The notes under the pieces: model-generated
Told to the model about the DNA's origin: nothing
Seen by the model: the letters and a program-made list of their open reading frames with translations, nothing else
The model's database searches: none
Assembly: GCF_029577735.1 (NCBI RefSeq)
Contig: NZ_JARQTO010000010.1
Coordinates: forward strand, 24,095 to 88,094
Direction of reading: 5' to 3'
DNA from: Exercitatus varius
Lineage (GTDB): Bacteria > Pseudomonadota > Gammaproteobacteria > Enterobacterales > Pasteurellaceae
Length of the DNA stretch: 64,000 bases
Position numbers and translations under genes: made by a program
In this document: piece by piece, positions 1 to 8,345 of the stretch
Numbering within the stretch: the stretch's first letter is position 1
Layout: each line of letters begins with the position of its first letter

Positions 1-1
1 A

Positions 2-16
2 AGGCGAATTTCGCCT
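2..16. other. hairpin at window edge
   Basis: A short inverted repeat (AGGCGAA / TTCGCCT) sits at the extreme left edge. It could be part of a terminator whose T-run lies outside the window. Nothing further can be said without the flanking sequence. Confidence 0.3.
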
Positions 17-280
17 CAAAAATCGGCGTGATTATATCCTAATTAGCCTTAATATTCTAATCTTACCGCTAAGTTGACCACTCTCCTTTTGCGGGTTTCA
101 TCGAACATCCTATAACAATTAAGCAACGCATTTTGATAGGTTTTGAATAAAACGGCCGGACGCCGGAATAAAAAACTCCGCAAAACTCGACCGCACTTTT
201 AACGCCAAAATATAAAGTGAATTTTATAAGAAAATACAATTTATATTCGGTCATCGCTAGCGTTTAGTCGCTCCATTTGA
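17..280. other. intergenic stretch with no recognised gene
   Basis: This stretch downstream of infB holds one uptake sequence at about 189-200. The only open frame (about 61 codons, minus strand) runs through that uptake sequence and has no good ribosome binding site or recognisable family. I treat it as non-coding. Confidence 0.5.
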
Positions 281-346
281 CAAAGTGCGGTCAGATTTTT
301 CGAAGTTTTTTTCATAAAAATCGAAAAATCTGGCCGCTACTTTTTG
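281..346 (-). terminator. infB operon terminator built around an uptake sequence
   Basis: A long inverted repeat pairs CAGATTTTTCGA with TCGAAAAATCTG and continues into the uptake sequence AAAGTGCGGTC at 282-292 and its degenerate partner near 334-345. It lies about 35 bases past the infB stop on the minus strand, so it most likely ends the rimP-nusA-infB transcript. Confidence 0.7.
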
Positions 347-380
347 AGATTGGCGCGTTATAACAGGTAAAAACGTTTAA

Positions 381-2894
381 TTAAATCGAACGTTTAACCT
401 CCACCACTTCAAATACTTCGATCTGGTCGCCGACTTTCACATCGTTGTAGTTTTTCACGCCGATACCGCATTCCATACCGTTACGTACTTCGTTTACGTC
501 GTCTTTGAAGCGGCGTAGAGATTCCAATTCGCCTTCAAAAATTACCACGTTGTCGCGCAATACGCGGATTGGGTTGTTACGTTTCACCACGCCTTCCGTC
601 ACCATACAACCGGCAATCGCACCGAATTTCGGATGACGGAATACGTCGCGTACTTCGGCCAAACCGATAATTTCCTGTTTGAATTCAGGCTGCAACATAC
701 CGCTCATCGCCGCTTTAATTTCGTTGAGCAGTTCGTAAATGATTGAATAATAACGTAAATCGATATTTTCATTTTCAATCACACGACGAGCCGAAGCGTC
801 CGCACGAACGTTAAAGCCAACCATAATCGCATTTGAGGCGGCCGCTAAAGTGGCATCCGTTTCCGTGATACCGCCCACACCGGAACCGACCACTTTCACT
901 TTTACTTCATCCGTTGAAAGTTCCTGTAACGCTTGGACGATAGCTTCCACCGAGCCTTGAACGTCGGCTTTTACAATCACGTTCAATTCCGCCACATCGC
1001 CTTCGTTCATGTTGCTGAACATATTTTCCAGTTTCGCTTTTTGCTGACGGGCAAGTTTCACTTCGCGGAATTTACCCTGACGGTATAACGCCACTTCTCG
1101 GGCTTTTTTCTCGTCGCGTACGACGGTCGCTTCGTCACCCGCCGCCGGCACGCCGGAAAGACCCAGCACTTCCACAGGAATAGACGGACCCGCTTCATCG
1201 ACGTCTTTACCGTCTTCGTCGCGCATCGCACGAACGCGGCCGAATTCAAAACCGCAAAGTACGATATCGCCGCGTTTCAATGTGCCGGACTGAACCAAAA
1301 TAGTCGCCACCGGGCCGCGGCCTTTATCCAGGTAGGATTCAATCACGACACCGCTTGCCATGCCGTCTTTCACGGCTGTCAATTCAAGCACTTCGGATTG
1401 CAACAGGATGGCGTCAAGCAAGTCGTCCACGCCGGTTCCTTTTTTAGCGGAAACATACACAAACTGTACGTCGCCGCCGAATTTTTCCGCCACCACGTCA
1501 TATTGCAGCAATTCCTGTTCGACACGATCCGGATTGGCTTCCGGTTTATCGATTTTATTCACCGCAACGACAATCGGCACGCCCGCCGCTTTCGCATGTT
1601 GGATTGCTTCAATGGTTTGCGGCATGACACCGTCATCCGCCGCCACAACCAATACCACGATATCCGTCGCTTTCGCACCGCGTGCGCGCATTGAGGTAAA
1701 TGCGGCGTGTCCCGGTGTGTCTAAGAAGGTAATCATTTTACCGTTGGTTTCAACGTGATATGCACCGATGTGTTGGGTAATTCCGCCGGCTTCGCCCGCC
1801 GCCACTTTCGCCTTACGGATATAGTCAAGCAACGAGGTTTTACCGTGGTCAACGTGTCCCATAATGGTCACTACCGGCGCGCGTTGTACTTTCTCGGCAT
1901 TTACGTCACGATCTTCCAATACCGCTTCTTCAAGTTCGTTTTCTTTGCGCAGGATCACTTTATGACCGAGCTCTTCCGCGACTAATTGGGCGGTTTCCTG
2001 ATCAAGCACTTGGTTGATGGTCACCATTTCGCCCATTTTCATCATGGTTTTAATGATTTCCGTCGCTTTTATTGCCATTTTATTCGCTAATTCCGCGACG
2101 GTAACGGTTTCACCAATCACCACATCGCTTTTCACGACCTGAGCCGGTTTGGTGAAAGCTTGTTGCAAAGCACTGCTTTTTTTGCCTTGTTTACCTTTGC
2201 CTCTCACGTCTTTTTGATTGCGACGATCCGCATTGCGCTCATCTTTCGACCCGTTATCGTCACGACCGCCTTTTTTCGCTTTGGTTACTTTATTTTTACC
2301 GGTACGAGCATGGCTTTCACGACGGCGGTTGTCTTCGTCTTCCGCTTCGCGGGCATAGCTTGAAGTTAAATGGTAATCGGAAAAATCATCCGAATCATTA
2401 TGATTGTCAACATTATCCGCAGCCGCTTCGGCATAGCGTTTTGCGTCTTCCGCCGCTTTACGGGCTTGTTCTTCCGCTTTTTGGCGGGCTAATTCTTCCG
2501 CTTTACGACGAAGTTCCGCTTCTTCCGCTTTACGTTTTTCTTTTTCAGGATCTGCCGTTTTTACGACCGCACTTTTTTCCGGTTTCACTTCTTCTTTTGC
2601 CGGTTTAGCCGCTTTTTCCTGGGCTTTTTGTGCGGCGGCTTTTTCCGCTTTCGCTTGCTCCGCTTTTTCGGCTTCCGCCTTGGCTCTTGCCTCGGCTTCT
2701 TCCTGTGCTTTCAATTTTGCCGCTTCCGCCTCTCTGATTGCCGCTTCGGTATCGATTTTACGGGATTTGCGGACTTCAACTTGAACCGCTTTCGCTTTTC
2801 CGCCTGCGGTCGTTGCGCTGACCGTAGTTTTTTCGCGCCGTTTTAAACTCAGTTTTTTTGGTGCGTTTTCCGCATTTTGTTCTTTTTCTGTCAT
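381..2894 (-). CDS. infB: translation initiation factor IF-2
   Basis: IF-2 is the GTPase that brings initiator tRNA to the 30S subunit and promotes 50S joining. The 837-residue product has an IF2_N-type start, a long Lys/Ala/Glu-rich charged linker (about residues 45-240), a second IF2_N domain (about 257-310), and a G domain with GHVDHGKT (346-353), DTPG (392-395) and NKID (446-449), followed by the C-terminal fMet-tRNA binding domains. It is the last gene of rimP-nusA-infB, 12 bases after nusA, matching E. coli order. The linker carries an uptake sequence that encodes KSAV (107-110). Shorter isoforms from internal starts, known in E. coli, are possible but not tested here. Confidence 0.98.
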   Translation of the reverse strand: MTEKEQNAENAPKKLSLKRREKTTVSATTAGGKAKAVQVEVRKSRKIDTEAAIREAEAAKLKAQEEAEARAKAEAEKAEQAKAEKAAAQKAQEKAAKPAKEEVKPEKSAVVKTADPEKEKRKAEEAELRRKAEELARQKAEEQARKAAEDAKRYAEAAADNVDNHNDSDDFSDYHLTSSYAREAEDEDNRRRESHARTGKNKVTKAKKGGRDDNGSKDERNADRRNQKDVRGKGKQGKKSSALQQAFTKPAQVVKSDVVIGETVTVAELANKMAIKATEIIKTMMKMGEMVTINQVLDQETAQLVAEELGHKVILRKENELEEAVLEDRDVNAEKVQRAPVVTIMGHVDHGKTSLLDYIRKAKVAAGEAGGITQHIGAYHVETNGKMITFLDTPGHAAFTSMRARGAKATDIVVLVVAADDGVMPQTIEAIQHAKAAGVPIVVAVNKIDKPEANPDRVEQELLQYDVVAEKFGGDVQFVYVSAKKGTGVDDLLDAILLQSEVLELTAVKDGMASGVVIESYLDKGRGPVATILVQSGTLKRGDIVLCGFEFGRVRAMRDEDGKDVDEAGPSIPVEVLGLSGVPAAGDEATVVRDEKKAREVALYRQGKFREVKLARQQKAKLENMFSNMNEGDVAELNVIVKADVQGSVEAIVQALQELSTDEVKVKVVGSGVGGITETDATLAAASNAIMVGFNVRADASARRVIENENIDLRYYSIIYELLNEIKAAMSGMLQPEFKQEIIGLAEVRDVFRHPKFGAIAGCMVTEGVVKRNNPIRVLRDNVVIFEGELESLRRFKDDVNEVRNGMECGIGVKNYNDVKVGDQIEVFEVVEVKRSI

Positions 2895-2906
2895 ATTCTG
2901 CTCCTA

Positions 2907-4442
2907 TTACTCACCAAACCAACAGATATTACGAGCCGCCATAATTAAGTCTGCCGCTTTTTCCGGACTCAATTCTTCAATGTCCGCCAAATCGTCTACG
3001 CCTTGTTCGGCAAGCGCTTCCAGAGAGGTGATTTGTTTTTCCGCCAATTTAAATGCAATGTGGCGTTCCATTCCTTCCAGGTTCAGTAAACGATCTTCAA
3101 TCTGTGCATTTTCCAACGCCTTTTCTTCCGCCAGTGCGGCTGCCGTAATGGCGTCTTTTGCGCGGGTTTGCAGTTCTTCCACTAAATCTTCGTCTTCAAG
3201 ACCGTCAATCGCCGTTAATTCGCTCACCGGCACGTAAGCCAGTTCTTCTAATTTAGTGAAACCTTCGTCCACCAGGATTTGTGCGAAATCTTCGTCGATT
3301 TCAAGTGCGGTCATAAACAGATTTAAAATTTTGTTATCTTCCGCCTGATGTTTTTGCGCTAATTCTTCGGTGGTCATCACATTCAACGTCCAGCCGGTTA
3401 ATTGGGTGGCAAGACGAACATTTTGTCCGTTACGACCGATTGCCTGCGCCAAATTGCTCGCTTCCACCGCAATATCCATGGAATGATTGTCTTCATCCAC
3501 TACGATGGAACTCACGTCCGCCGGCGCCATCGCGTTAATCACATATTGTGCCGGATTGTCGTCCCAAAGCACGATATCCACACGTTCACCGCCGAGCTCA
3601 TTGGTAATGGACTGCACACGAGAACCGCGCATGCCTACGCAGGCGCCTACCGGATCAATGCGTTTATCGCTGGATTTCACCGCAATTTTTGCACGGGAAC
3701 CCGCATCACGGGCGGAACCTTTAATTTCGATAATTTGCTCGCCGATTTCCGGAACTTCCAGGCGGAATAATTCTTCCAGCATAATCGGTTTAGCGCGGGT
3801 CACGAACAATTGTGCGCCTTTGCTTTCCGGGCTGACTTTATAAAGCACGCCGCGTACGCGATCGCCGGGGCGGAAGTTTTCACGCGGAATCATATCTTCG
3901 CGCATGATCACCGCTTCGGCTTTTGCCGGATCTTCTTTGTTGCCAATCAACTCAAGAATGATATTTTCGCGATTCACTTTTTTTACCGTGCCGATAACAA
4001 TTTTTCCTTCTTCATTAATAAATTGTTCCACCACTTTGCTGCGTTCCGCATCACGGATTTTAGTGCTGATCACCTGACGGGCGGTTTGCATGGTAATACG
4101 ATCGAACGCCACGGATTCGATTTGATCTTCAACAACATCGCCGAGTTGAATATTCGGATCATCCAAACGCGCCGCTTCCAAAGTAATTTCGCGCGTCGGA
4201 TTCACCACTTCTTCCACAACGGTCCAGCGACGGAAAGTATCAAATTCGCCGGTTTTCGGATCAATCGCTACGCGAACGTCAATTTCAGAAGGTTTATCCA
4301 CGCCCAAACGTTCCTGTTTTTGCGCGTGTTTTTTCTTGGTCGAAAGCGCAATCGCCGCTTCCAACGCTTCAAAAATTACTGCTTTCGGTAACGCTTTCTC
4401 GTTTGATACGGCTTCCGCCGCTAATAAAATTTCTTTGCTCAT
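2907..4442 (-). CDS. nusA: transcription termination/antitermination factor NusA
   Basis: NusA binds RNA polymerase and controls pausing, termination and antitermination. The 511-residue protein starts MSKEILLAAEAVSNEKALPK, as in enterobacterial NusA. It has an N-terminal polymerase-binding domain, an S1 domain (about 140-205), two KH domains (about 235-350, including GRNGQNVRLA) and two C-terminal acidic helix-hairpin-helix repeats. It is about 16 residues longer than E. coli NusA, partly through an insertion near residues 38-52 between the Lys-rich stretch and the conserved EIDVRV. It lies between rimP and infB with short gaps. The tandem terminators upstream of rimP fit the known autoregulation of this operon by NusA. 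Confidence 0.98.
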   Translation of the reverse strand: MSKEILLAAEAVSNEKALPKAVIFEALEAAIALSTKKKHAQKQERLGVDKPSEIDVRVAIDPKTGEFDTFRRWTVVEEVVNPTREITLEAARLDDPNIQLGDVVEDQIESVAFDRITMQTARQVISTKIRDAERSKVVEQFINEEGKIVIGTVKKVNRENIILELIGNKEDPAKAEAVIMREDMIPRENFRPGDRVRGVLYKVSPESKGAQLFVTRAKPIMLEELFRLEVPEIGEQIIEIKGSARDAGSRAKIAVKSSDKRIDPVGACVGMRGSRVQSITNELGGERVDIVLWDDNPAQYVINAMAPADVSSIVVDEDNHSMDIAVEASNLAQAIGRNGQNVRLATQLTGWTLNVMTTEELAQKHQAEDNKILNLFMTALEIDEDFAQILVDEGFTKLEELAYVPVSELTAIDGLEDEDLVEELQTRAKDAITAAALAEEKALENAQIEDRLLNLEGMERHIAFKLAEKQITSLEALAEQGVDDLADIEELSPEKAADLIMAARNICWFGE

Positions 4443-4468
4443 TTATTTAATTACCCAGTTAACAATGA

Positions 4469-4924
4469 TTAAAATTTTGGAATGATATTGGCTTTTTGAA
4501 TATTGCCGAAAACAAAAACCTGCGGTTGTCCGTCGACGATTAACGTCACCATATCGTTTTCAATTTTTTCCAATTTACCTTGCCATTTGCGACGATCTGA
4601 CATCGGAATACGCAAATGAAGCGCAATGTCTTCACCGATAAAACGTTCGTATTGAGACAAAGTAAACAACGGACGATCCAATCCCGGCGAAGAAACTTCC
4701 AGATTGTATTTATCCGCGATCGGATCTTCCACATCCAGAATCGCACTCACCTGACGGCTGACGTCTGCGCAATCGTCCACAGATACGCCGCCTTCTTTAT
4801 CGATAAACAAACGTACCGTCATAAAACGGCCGGCACGCTGACATTCTATCCCCCAAAGTTCGAAGCCTAAGTCTTCCACCGAACCTTGTAGCATTTCTTG
4901 TAAATTTTGTTCTAATGTTGCCAT
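4469..4924 (-). CDS. rimP: ribosome maturation factor RimP
   Basis: RimP helps assemble the 30S subunit. The 151-residue protein has the family hallmarks: an N-terminal alpha/beta domain with WGIECQRAG and VRLFIDKEGGVSVDDC, the SSPGLDRPL motif, and a C-terminal SH3-like barrel. It is the first protein gene of the metY-rimP-nusA-infB cluster. The nusA start follows 26 bases after its stop. An uptake sequence lies at about 4969-4979 just upstream, between the gene and the two terminators that follow the initiator tRNA. Confidence 0.97.
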   Translation of the reverse strand: MATLEQNLQEMLQGSVEDLGFELWGIECQRAGRFMTVRLFIDKEGGVSVDDCADVSRQVSAILDVEDPIADKYNLEVSSPGLDRPLFTLSQYERFIGEDIALHLRIPMSDRRKWQGKLEKIENDMVTLIVDGQPQVFVFGNIQKANIIPKF

Positions 4925-5044
4925 TTATTCTCCGTAAGACGAACCTGCGGGTTCATCGCTTAACCATAAAAGTGCGGTCAATTTTTGTGATGTTTTTTGT
5001 CGAGAAAATCCCACCTATAACGGTTTCATGCGGATTCCAGACAT

Positions 5045-5064
5045 AAAAAAAGGGCGTAAAGCCC
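5045..5064 (-). terminator. second terminator between tRNA-fMet and rimP
   Basis: The hairpin GGGC-TTTAC-GCCC read on the minus strand is followed directly by seven T residues. It stands between the initiator tRNA gene and rimP, so transcripts from the tRNA promoter must read through it to reach nusA and infB. Confidence 0.8.
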
Positions 5065-5090
5065 AGTGAAAATTTCCAAATTTTACGTAC

Positions 5091-5119
5091 AAAAAAACCC
5101 AAATTTCAAATTTGGGTTT
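5091..5119 (-). terminator. first terminator after tRNA-fMet
   Basis: A perfect 12-base inverted repeat (AAACCCAAATTT with AAATTTGGGTTT) ends in a run of T on the minus strand, 38 bases past the initiator tRNA. With the next hairpin it forms a tandem terminator pair. Confidence 0.8.
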
Positions 5120-5156
5120 CACTGAACCTTTATTTCCTTCTCAATCCGATGAGAAG

Positions 5157-5233
<77 letters not shown>

Positions 5234-5250
5234 TCCGAAATATGGGGCGT

Positions 5251-5278
5251 ATTATACATAAAATTCAGGTCATAGCAA
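5251..5278 (-). promoter_or_regulatory. sigma-70 promoter of the initiator tRNA
   Basis: On the minus strand TTGCTA (-35, 5273-5278) is separated by 16 bases from a perfect TATAAT (-10, 5251-5256). A GC-rich discriminator (GCCCC) follows, typical of stable-RNA promoters under stringent control. It lies 17 bases before the mature tRNA. Confidence 0.85.
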
Positions 5279-5297
5279 GTTTTTATTATTTTTTTTG

Positions 5298-5420
5298 TTA
5301 AAAATTTATGCCCGTACCAATCCCGACGCCGGCCCCTCCGTTATTGGCACCGAATCCGCCAGATACGGAACAACCGGACAAAAGTGCGGTCAAAAGAAAC
5401 ACCAAAATGACTTTTTTCAT
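5298..5420 (-). CDS. 40-residue putative lipoprotein
   Basis: This short reading frame encodes a Lys-Lys start, a hydrophobic stretch and the lipobox LLSGC, then a Gly-rich tail (GGFGANNGGAGVGIGTG). The uptake sequence at about 5382-5391 encodes the TALL part of the signal peptide. Signal peptidase II would cut before Cys17, leaving a 24-residue Gly/Asn-rich lipopeptide. It is divergent from the DUF1439 gene. I do not recognise a family. Function is unknown, and expression is inferred only from the intact signal peptide and lipobox. Confidence 0.6.
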   Translation of the reverse strand: MKKVILVFLLTALLSGCSVSGGFGANNGGAGVGIGTGINF

Positions 5421-5527
5421 TGATTTATCCCAAAATTAATGACAGATTTTTTCACGAAGTTGAACGGCGGATTCATATGTTTTCACGCCGTCCGAAGCGC
5501 TTCGCTACCATCAAACGAGACATATAT

Positions 5528-6079
5528 ATGAAGAAATTTATTCGCCTGTTTTTGCTCAGTTTATGCTGTTTTCCGTTATTTACCCAGGCTTTTTCCATCA
5601 GCGAAGAAGAAATCAACGCTTATCTGGCGAAAAAATCCGATATTAGCGATAAAGTAGGCTTTCCCGGATTGTTTTCCTTAGATTATAAGTTGCAGGATTT
5701 AACCACTAAAATCGGCCAAAATGATAAAGATCGCGTGGAAATCAGCGGCATTGTGGACGGTATTTTGGGTATTCAGCAAAAACAAATGGCCGGTAAACTG
5801 GCCATGACCATCGACACCATTCCTTACTACGATGCGGAAAAAGGCTCCGTTTATCTGAAAGATATCCGTATTCTGAAATGGTCCGGCGAACCGGACAGCT
5901 ATATGCAGCAATTACAGGGCGTCATGCCGTTTATCAGTCAAAGCGTGGCCGCGTTGATGAGTACTATTCCTATCTATACGCTGGATGACACCAAGCCCCG
6001 CGATGTACTGATTAAAACCTTTGCCAAAGGCATTCGAGTGGAAAAAGGACGTCTGGTGCTTGATGCCGGCGTTTTATAA
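5528..6079 (+). CDS. DUF1439 (YceB-like) exported protein
   Basis: The 183-residue product starts at ATG 5528 (MKKFIRLFLLSLCCFPLFTQA), giving a clear signal peptide. A longer in-frame extension upstream lacks export features. The mature part (SISEEEINAYLAKK, then repeated amphipathic beta segments) matches the DUF1439 family of E. coli YceB, an envelope protein with a SMP-like lipid-binding fold. Unlike YceB I see no lipobox Cys at the cleavage site, so it may be periplasmic rather than lipid-anchored. It converges on bioD with 36 bases between the stops. Its precise function is unknown. Confidence 0.8.
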   Translation: MKKFIRLFLLSLCCFPLFTQAFSISEEEINAYLAKKSDISDKVGFPGLFSLDYKLQDLTTKIGQNDKDRVEISGIVDGILGIQQKQMAGKLAMTIDTIPYYDAEKGSVYLKDIRILKWSGEPDSYMQQLQGVMPFISQSVAALMSTIPIYTLDDTKPRDVLIKTFAKGIRVEKGRLVLDAGVL

Positions 6080-6115
6080 AACATTGTAGACTGCCAATAC
6101 GGTCAACATCCGATA

Positions 6116-6844
6116 TTATTTAGCTAACAATGCCTTAATGTGGCGCAGTTGTTCGACGTTAGTGAGGAATTTTCCTACATCCTGGGTTTCCGGCTTATGA
6201 ATGTAAGGAATGCATCCCAACAACGGCGCCGCAATTCTACTGCTGAGTAAATCAATAATCTCCGCATAATGACCTAACCCCGGATTAATCCGGTTTGCAA
6301 TCCAGCCTAATACCGGTAATCCCATATTTTCGATAGATTGCACTGTCAGTAAAGCGTGATTGATACAGCCTTCTTTAATTCCTACCGCCACAATTACCGG
6401 CATCTTGTGCTTCGCCACCCAATCGCCAAAGGTAAACCGTTCATTCATCGGGCTTAGCCAACCGAAAGATCCCTCCACCGCCACGGCGTCATAAGTTGCC
6501 GTTAAACGCGCCAAATCCTGATCAATTTTATCCAGTTTAATACGCCCCTTTTCCGCCGTAATCATCGGTACGGTTTGCAAAAAGGTATAACTGTTAATAT
6601 CGCGATAAGACACGTTTTCTTTTGTGGAATTCTGCAGAACCAATACGTCGCGATTGTCCTCATCGCCATAATCGTTTTTCGGATCGTCCAATGAATCCGC
6701 GTACACGGGTTCGTCCTGTCCGCAGGCGATAGGTTTAAAACCGACAATTTGCGTGCCCATTTCCTGCAGTACCTGAATAATGGCACGGCTACAAATGGTT
6801 TTGCCCACGCTTGTATCTGTTCCGGTAACAAAAAAAGTACGCAT
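6116..6844 (-). CDS. bioD: dethiobiotin synthetase
   Basis: BioD closes the ureido ring of dethiobiotin from 7,8-diaminopelargonate, CO2 and ATP in biotin synthesis. The 242-residue protein opens with the P-loop GTDTSVGKT (residues 8-16) and has FKPIACGQ and the VEGSFGWLSP segment, where most BioD proteins have VEGAGG. Length and sequence resemble the second E. coli enzyme (YnfK/BioD2 type) more than the one in the bio operon. No other biotin gene is nearby, so it stands alone between yceB-like and hemA. Confidence 0.9.
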   Translation of the reverse strand: MRTFFVTGTDTSVGKTICSRAIIQVLQEMGTQIVGFKPIACGQDEPVYADSLDDPKNDYGDEDNRDVLVLQNSTKENVSYRDINSYTFLQTVPMITAEKGRIKLDKIDQDLARLTATYDAVAVEGSFGWLSPMNERFTFGDWVAKHKMPVIVAVGIKEGCINHALLTVQSIENMGLPVLGWIANRINPGLGHYAEIIDLLSSRIAAPLLGCIPYIHKPETQDVGKFLTNVEQLRHIKALLAK

Positions 6845-6933
6845 ATTTCCCCCTAAATTTATAGGGGATAATTCTACGTGAATTAATCGAGGAAAATATT
6901 GAGCTGACGCAAAGTTTGCGTGATTACCGTTAA

Positions 6934-8241
6934 TTATTTTTCAATAACGGATAAGAAATGTTGCAACCCTTGGCTGTCTCCCTGTTTTACCATGGTTTGC
7001 ATCACCCGGGTCGGCGAATGAAGCAATTTATTCATTAACTTGCTACTAAATTCTTCCAAAATTTTGTCCGCACTTTCGCCCTGAGACAGGGAAAGTTGCG
7101 CTTTTTCCAGCAATTCGCGGCGAATTTGATCCGCATTCTCACGATAAGCGCGAATAAGATTCGATGCCTGATGAATTTTCAACCACTCAAAGAATTCCCG
7201 GCATTCCTCGGCAATGATACTTTCCGCCTGTTCGGAAGCTTTTTCCCGTTCGGACAAATTGTGGCTGATGATATTTTGCAAATCATCCACCGTGTAATGA
7301 TACACGCTGTCCAGCTTGGCAACGTCTTCTTCTACATCGCGCGGCACCGCAATATCCACAATCAGAACGGGTCGATAACGACGCCGAATTTGTGACTGTT
7401 TCATCATTTCGTAAGAAATCAGCGCGGTCGGGCTGCCTGTTGAAGAAATAACGATATCCGCCTGATTTAAGCCCTGTTGCAATTCGGATAACGACAATAC
7501 CTCAATAGACGCCGGTTCCAGCTTTTCCACCAAGACTTCCGCCCGTGCCCGCGTACGATTGGCAATCACCAGTTTTTTCACACCGTGACGCAACAAATGA
7601 CGCGCCACCAACTCAATGGTTTCACCGGCACCGACCAACAGAATAGTCAACTCACGCAAACTTTCGAAAATCTGACGCGCCAGACTACAAGCGGCATAGG
7701 CGACAGACACCGCGCTTTCACCGATATTGGTTTCGGTACGCACACGTTTTGCGGTAGCAAAGGTTTTTTGGAATAAGCGAGAAAGTTCGCTGGAAATGCC
7801 CGCACTTTGTCCGTTCTGATGCTGCGCCTGATAATATGCTTCCGCAAGCTGATAAGCCTGTTTCACCTGGCCCAGAATCTGCGGTTCGCCCAAAATCAGG
7901 GAATCTAAACCGCAGGCCACACGCATTAAATGCATCACCGCCTGTTGGTTCTGATAAAAATACAGGCAATCCTGCAAGTCGGTTAATTGAATTCGGTGAA
8001 TTGCCGCAAACCACACTACGCATTCATCAATCCATGCGGCGGTCTGTTCGGGTTGGATAAATTTATTATGCAGATAAATTTCGGTGCGGTTACAGGTTGA
8101 GAGAATCACGGCGTTTTGTGCCAATTTCAGTTCTTCGATTTGGTTCAATGCCGATAGTCGTTTTTCTTCCGAAAACGCGACTTTTTCACGCAACGCAACC
8201 GTTGCGGTTTTATGATTGATACCAAGCACTAAAATTGTCAT
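6934..8241 (-). CDS. hemA: glutamyl-tRNA reductase
   Basis: HemA reduces Glu-tRNA(Glu) to glutamate-1-semialdehyde, the first committed step of tetrapyrrole synthesis. The 435-residue protein shows GINHKTA at the N-terminus, the catalytic Cys50 in STCNRTEIY, the GLDSLILGEPQILGQ signature (about 111-125), the NADPH-binding VGAGE (about 203-207) and a C-terminal dimerisation helix. In E. coli hemA is followed by prfA; here it is followed by bioD about 90 bases on, so the usual partner is missing. Confidence 0.98.
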   Translation of the reverse strand: MTILVLGINHKTATVALREKVAFSEEKRLSALNQIEELKLAQNAVILSTCNRTEIYLHNKFIQPEQTAAWIDECVVWFAAIHRIQLTDLQDCLYFYQNQQAVMHLMRVACGLDSLILGEPQILGQVKQAYQLAEAYYQAQHQNGQSAGISSELSRLFQKTFATAKRVRTETNIGESAVSVAYAACSLARQIFESLRELTILLVGAGETIELVARHLLRHGVKKLVIANRTRARAEVLVEKLEPASIEVLSLSELQQGLNQADIVISSTGSPTALISYEMMKQSQIRRRYRPVLIVDIAVPRDVEEDVAKLDSVYHYTVDDLQNIISHNLSEREKASEQAESIIAEECREFFEWLKIHQASNLIRAYRENADQIRRELLEKAQLSLSQGESADKILEEFSSKLMNKLLHSPTRVMQTMVKQGDSQGLQHFLSVIEK

Positions 8242-8290
8242 TTTGTTGAATCGCCGACAGGGCGCACTCCTCGAAATCGCTTACGCTGTA

Positions 8291-8325
8291 AAAATCCCGT
8301 TATTCTAATCAATTCGAATAACGGG
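8291..8325 (-). terminator. terminator after the peptide-binding protein gene
   Basis: A perfect 10-base inverted repeat (CCCGTTATTC with GAATAACGGG) with a 10-base loop is followed on the minus strand by ATTTTT. It lies 21 bases past the stop of the OppA-like gene and separates it from hemA. Confidence 0.85.
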
Positions 8326-8345
8326 AGCAAATTGCAGTCGGCAGA

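Noticed and set aside
69..254. Open frame of about 61 codons left of infB
   Set aside because: No ribosome binding site, runs through an uptake sequence, and overlaps the terminator side of infB; no recognisable family.
1360..2846. Several plus-strand open frames opposite infB
   Set aside because: They are antisense shadows of the charged, repetitive infB coding sequence.
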